From: Casuarius casuarius
Lineage: Eukaryota; Chordata; Aves; Casuariiformes; Casuariidae
Assembly (NCBI GenBank): GCA_003342895.1
Contig: PTFA01000091.1
Coordinates: 3,706,238 to 3,770,237, forward strand
Reading direction: 5' to 3'
DNA length: 64,000 bases
Below the pieces are notes generated by a model. The model had not been told where the DNA came from. It saw only the letters and a program-made list of their open reading frames with translations, and searched no databases. The position numbers were made by a program, and so were the translations under genes. Shown piece by piece: positions 60,801 to 64,000 of the stretch; positions within the stretch are counted from its first letter, which is position 1, and each line of letters begins with the position of its first letter.

Positions 60801-63800
60801 AAATAAGTACTAATCTGACATAAGGTCATTTGGCATTTTCTTGGTATGTAACTAAATGTGTAATTGAGGCCTGCCCCCTCTTGCAAATACAGCAGGGGTG
60901 CTGCAGAGATGCACCATACCATTAGAGCTCCAGACAGCTACTGCAGCTGGTACCTAGAGCCACCAGTCCCTGAACACAGTACTTCCAGGAAACCTTGCGC
61001 TACACAGCTTGTAAAAAGTGAAGATCAGCTGACTGATGCTTCAAGTTTGCCATAGAGGCACTCAAAAAAATATCAATCAAATAGTCTTACAAAATGTTTA
61101 GTTGAGAAGACACCCCCAAGCTACTTCAGCAGTCCAACTGAATGTAATATTCAAAGTTGAGGAAGAAAGAAAACAGGTAAAACACAGAACCACCTAACAA
61201 TTCTTTTCCCTTTTCCCACCCATCCTTACCCAAATAACCTTGATGCTACTTTAATCTGAAAACGATTAAGCTAACATACCTGAATTAGATTGAAATGCAT
61301 AAGCACAGCGGTGCTAACTTTTAAGCAAAGATTTTTTGTTGTTGTTCACTATATCATAAGCTTTTTTAAATATATATATATCTATACACATACACAAGCT
61401 TTCGGAGGTATTGTAGCTTCCTTCCAATGCACAGACTTCATGTTAAAATCTTTGAAGCTCTCAGAAGATTTTGGGGTCCACATGAACCCCAAGTATTAAG
61501 CAGTGTTTGGAAAGATGGTGCAAATTATGCAAGGCAGAATTTAGGTAGGTGACGTATCATATTTGACAAGAGCATTTCATCACCTTTATTTATCACGAGA
61601 GAATTCAAGAGTACGCGACAACTTTTGCAGGGACAGTTAGAAGAAAACCTGCAATGATAAAATACATTTCTAAAGCTAAAGTAAAACTACGGTAAGTATT
61701 TAACTGGTTACACACTGTGCAAAATATGATGGATTTATATCTGTTCTGATGAGCTGCTGCTTTCTTGTATTCTGCAAGAGAAATGAATTATATTTGGAAA
61801 AGCCTGGAAATCTTCCAAAATAGCACAGGGAAGACACAAAGTTCACTTATTTGTGAGTGAGCTGCTACTACATTGTTTCAAGTTGATTACCAGCAAAAAT
61901 TAACATTTCATTAAACACTGACAGGAGACAGGACCTTTTCATTCAGCACAAAGTATATAATTAGCAATAATAACTATATCTTTTTTTGTATATAGCTCAT
62001 TATATTTGTACTGCAACAGGAAAACACAACTTGTACTCATTATTGTGAGCTGGAAGACACCAATGCATTAACAATAAAAACTCTTTTCATTATTTGTACT
62101 AATCTTCACTTTATTAGGTTTAAACATTCATAGCAACAAAAAATCCCTGTCCTCAAAGAATAAGAATTTAGGTTTGAGCTACATACATTTTATGTACTTA
62201 CGTAAGTACTCTAGGTCAGAAGTTTGGTTTTTTTGCTTGTTTGTTTCTTGTTTTTTTTTTAACTGATGTAGTTGCAATTGTAAGACTTCTGGTAGTATGC
62301 ATATGAAGTAACATAAAGGCTCTGTATTTCATGTATTTTAATGCACTTATAAGAAAAATCCTATACCTAGTTTATCAGTGAGGTTGAATGTTGCTTAGGA
62401 CTGCTGAGATTCTTCATTTATTTAAAGCAAGGGTTTATAAATAAAAATCTAGCAGTGTTTCCCAAGGGGAAATCCAAGCTATCTATACTTACTATAAGTA
62501 ATTCCAAAAGTCTCTTGGCAGAGGCCAAGCTTGGCAGGGTGGAGGCTCAACATTTTAGTCCATAACTAGAGACTAGAGGTTGAAGGACTCTCTTTCTTGA
62601 TGTAAAAGATCTCTGAATGATGCCTCAGGAATGGAGATGTCAAGGCGACATATTTCATATCTGCCCAGTTCAAAACAAGTGCGTATTAGCAGGTGTCTCC
62701 CTTTTATCTAATTCTTCCCCACAAGGACTTATCAATTTTGTACCAGATTCAGTCACAGTCCATTTCTATTACAGACTTATCAACATGGTAATTCAAATTT
62801 TGCAGGTGCAATTACACCTACATGAATATTGATGAGCTAGAAGTCAGACAGGACTTTGAAAAATGTGGACTGATCACAAACTCCTGTAACCACTCAGTGT
62901 ATCTTGGCAATGTTAACATGCGACAGGTATGATATCACAGAGAGAGGACAGAAAAAGAACAGTACATCAAGTAGGAAATTCCATTTAGGACATGGACCTA
63001 ATTTTTTTTAGACAGAAAATAACAGAACACTTGCAATTTCTGCTCATTTGGGATGACAGAGTGCTCACTGTTTCTAGAAATCCTGTCATAAGATTTTATT
63101 TTAGGCACTGTCAATTTTGGAATAGAGGTAGACAAAACTCGAGACCTTCATGCTAAGTTTTAAAGAGTCTCAGAGAACACAGACTGCTTAATGCTTGCAA
63201 CTCCATCACCTGTGTGAACCATGGTAAATAAAATAATAATAATAAAGGCTACAAGGCTAGAATTCAAATTACTTAGAACTTCGGGAGATCCGGGATGGAA
63301 AAGATTGTTTTCCATACCAAATATCCTACTGAAAGAAAACTATTAAAATAATAAAATTAGGGATAATATGAGGACAAGGTTTTTTGTTGCTTTTACAACA
63401 CATCATTTTCAGGAAAGGAGTCAATAGTAAAAATTTCCAAATGAGAATCACTGAAACATTTTAGGCTGATTGTGCCGACACATTCCCCAGTCAAATATGA
63501 ACATCTCAATGAGATCAACAAGACAAACAGAACTTAGCAATTCTGATACCTAACCTGAGATATTTTACAACAGCCCAATGTTTGTGTCAACATTTTGTTG
63601 AAGGCACTCCACCAATTTAGAGGCATCTCAGATAGGCACCCCAAAAAAACAAGCTGCTGCTGAAAACGTTGCCTCAAACATTGTAGCACAGTGCAAAGCT
63701 ATTTGTTTGTCTTTTTTCATGTGGACACTACTTCATGCTGGCCCTCTATGTTGATATCACTTAAATACCACATAACTTCTCAAGGTAGCACTTAAGGGAT

Positions 63801-64000
63801 GCCTAGGAGTTATCCTGGTCCTGCTGCGCAGAGATAAATTTCACATGCTACAGAATGAGACAAATATTCATAACAAAAAGCAAAAGATAGTACACTGGAA
63901 ATTATCAGAATAAACTATACTGTCCTGCAAGTAATGTCTTTAGGTGCTGTCCTTGTGCAATATCTAGTTAAAATATTGTAAGAAAAGCCCTTCTCATTCT
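60801..64000. other. Noncoding unique sequence
   Basis: About 3.2 kb to the end of the window, AT-rich. It includes a TATATA run near 61371-61381, a T-rich stretch near 62226-62261 and an AATAAT run at about 63231-63246. No gene, exon or RNA is supported. Confidence 0.55.

Noticed and set aside
1..64000. Search for CRISPR arrays, bacterial operons, tRNA or rRNA genes and endogenous retroviruses
   Set aside because: No regularly spaced repeats, operon-like coding density, cloverleaf-type gene, rRNA segment or LTR-bounded gag/pol reading frame was seen; the only reverse-transcriptase sequence belongs to CR1.

Overview
This is noncoding vertebrate DNA, most likely from a bird. The strongest evidence is a well-preserved CR1 (chicken repeat 1) LINE fragment at 25430-26066, whose 3' region and reverse-transcriptase piece read like avian CR1. 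Around it lie much older amniote relics: diverged CR1 3' ends, MIR-type CORE-SINEs and L2-type tails. Slow decay of these relics would also fit a crocodilian or a palaeognath, so the class is a better call than the species. Scattered single Ns indicate a draft assembly.

No protein-coding gene, coding exon, tRNA, rRNA, CpG island or CRISPR array could be supported. The longest open frames (148 aa at 16445-16891 +, 130 aa at 31092-31484 -, 117 aa at 30659-31012 -) are no longer than chance predicts for six frames of 64 kb. None shows a recognisable domain or a convincing splice-bounded reading frame. The window therefore looks like either a very long intron or an intergenic gene desert; sequence alone cannot separate these.

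Layout. 1-19 kb: mostly unique AT-rich DNA with MIR relics near 1.75, 12.4, 13.4 and 15.8 kb, imperfect hairpin elements at 1.6 and 17.2 kb, and a nested palindrome at 443-474. 19-27 kb: the repeat-rich zone, with five CR1 pieces all in minus orientation, a MIR relic and another hairpin-like element. 27-46 kb: long unique stretches, two G-quadruplex-forming tracts (30.1 and 39.6 kb), MIR and L2 relics, and AT-rich blocks that resemble conserved noncoding elements. 46-64 kb: low-complexity T-rich and AT-rich tracts, a clear MIR at 47.1 kb, an old plus-strand CR1 3' end at 52.5-52.9 kb, an (AC)22 microsatellite at 59.6 kb and an L2-type tail at 60.7 kb.

Nothing here amounts to a new biological system. 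The most useful follow-ups are the palindromic interspersed family sharing a GTGTAAATCAGC-like core, the internally deleted CR1, and the candidate conserved noncoding blocks. All family assignments were made by eye from remembered consensus sequences, not by a database search.
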